Shown here: piece by piece, positions 5,469 to 5,736 of the stretch
Layout: every line of letters starts with the position of its first letter
Position numbering within the stretch: position 1 is the stretch's first letter
DNA from: Gammaproteobacteria bacterium
Lineage (GTDB): Bacteria; Pseudomonadota; Gammaproteobacteria; Chromatiales; Chromatiaceae
NCBI GenBank assembly: GCA_024644505.1
Contig: JAHEHQ010000186.1
Coordinates: forward strand, 1 to 5,736
Direction of reading: 5' to 3'
Length of the DNA: 5,736 nucleotides
The notes under the pieces: model-generated
What the model was told of the DNA's origin: nothing
Databases searched by the model: none
What the model saw: the letters and a program-made list of their open reading frames with translations, nothing else
Translations under genes and position numbers: made by a program

Positions 5469-5530
5469 GATGCACTATCCGTGAACAAAATCCATTAAAA
5501 ACCCTTTAAATCGGTCAATTTTGGTGCACT
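5469..5530 (-). repeat. Two AGTGCAYC direct repeats upstream of the ATP-grasp promoter
   Basis: On the minus strand AGTGCACC (5523-5530) and AGTGCATC (5469-5476) are 54 bases apart, about five helical turns, at roughly -109 to -116 and -55 to -62 from the predicted start. The first includes TGCACCAAAAT, which resembles one half of the NtrC site, but the other half does not match. They are possible activator sites only. Confidence 0.25.
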
Positions 5531-5562
5531 GCAACATAAATACCAGGAGCGATGTCGACCTG

Positions 5563-5736
5563 TCAACCCCGAGCCGGCGATCCGCTCAGAGAGTCGGACA
5601 ACGCCTGAAGCACCTCGGTGCAGTCGGCGTGGAGTTTCAGCTGAATGAGCGGATCGGCGCGGGTCTTGCCCAGGTTTACCGCGGCTATGGGGATCTTCCG
5701 CTCCGCCGCGGTCCGGCAATAGCGGTATCCCGAAAA
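5563..5736 (-). CDS. Sirtuin (SIR2 family) NAD-dependent protein deacylase, C-terminal fragment
   Basis: The last 57 codons of a gene that begins right of the window, read on the minus strand to a TGA at 5563-5565. The residues FSGYRYCRTAAERKIPIAAVNLGKTRADPLIQLKLHADCTEVLQAL match the end of SIR2-family enzymes: a helix after the GSS-L-V strand, then the NAD-adenine contact strand PIAAVNLGKTRAD, where the sirtuin pattern is N-G-TR-D, and the closing KL-ADC-EVL-AL helix. Sirtuins remove acyl groups from lysines using NAD and act in the cytoplasm. The catalytic histidine and any zinc cysteines are outside the window. A different-frame reading at 5495-5719 overlaps it but has no recognisable protein features. 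The gene ends 197 bases before the ATP-grasp start on the same strand. Confidence 0.75.
   Translation of the reverse strand, partial: FSGYRYCRTAAERKIPIAAVNLGKTRADPLIQLKLHADCTEVLQALSDSLSGSPARG

Noticed and set aside
5366..5488. N-terminal extension of the ATP-grasp protein to an ATG at 5488
   Set aside because: No good ribosome site there; the stretch includes the sigma-54-like promoter and IHF site, and the ATG at 5365 has GGGGAG at ideal spacing.
5539..5565. CAGG...CCTG dyad after the sirtuin stop as a terminator
   Set aside because: Only about four pairs with an 11-base loop and no T-run; too weak to call.
5495..5719. 74-residue minus-strand reading frame
   Set aside because: It overlaps the sirtuin fragment in another frame and its sequence is arginine/glycine-rich with no domain pattern, as expected of a shadow frame in GC-rich DNA.

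Overview
The window looks like a stretch of chromosome from a gammaproteobacterium of fairly high GC content. This is inferred from the strong resemblance of the RarD and HemH proteins to gammaproteobacterial forms (RarD shares the FYGLVRKK-AVEA block with the E. coli protein as I remember it; HemH has the gamma-type DPYYCECQKTA block). No rRNA, tRNA, CRISPR array, insertion sequence or phage gene is visible. Genes are tightly packed and no gene-free stretch exceeds about 200 bases.

Layout from left to right. (1) 1-168, plus strand: the last 55 codons of an ABC transporter ATP-binding subunit. It converges on a carbonic anhydrase gene across a 23-base gap that holds a perfect 20-bp palindrome. 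(2) 192-3018, minus strand, read right to left: an NAD(P)-binding SDR/NmrA-like protein, the RarD permease and a periplasmic alpha-carbonic anhydrase. The gaps between them are 77 and 128 bases. The second gap holds a plausible sigma-70 promoter, so the anhydrase may have its own transcript. (3) 3019-3137: a compact divergent promoter region with -10-like hexamers on both strands and a pair of 8-bp direct repeats. (4) 3138-4238, plus strand: hemH, ferrochelatase, the last step of protoheme synthesis. (5) 4250-5365, minus strand: an ATP-grasp ligase of unknown substrate that converges on hemH with only 11 bases between stop codons. (6) 5366-5562: its upstream region, AT-rich in its distal half. 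(7) 5563-5736, minus strand: the last 57 codons of a sirtuin-type NAD-dependent protein deacylase.

The most interesting part is region 6. Upstream of the ATP-grasp gene there is a near-consensus sigma-54 (-24/-12) promoter with exact GG-to-GC spacing, directly preceded by a perfect match to the IHF core consensus with an adjoining A-tract. Two copies of AGTGCAYC lie further upstream, where an enhancer-binding activator could sit. The predicted transcript starts about 49 bases before an ATG that has a good Shine-Dalgarno sequence. This suggests that an uncharacterised carboxylate-amine/thiol-type ligase is switched on by a sigma-54 activator, perhaps in response to nitrogen status or another stress signal. 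That is a hypothesis from sequence alone.

The other genes look like ordinary housekeeping or accessory functions (heme synthesis, CO2/bicarbonate interconversion in the periplasm, metabolite export). I see no strong sign that the whole window forms one functional system.
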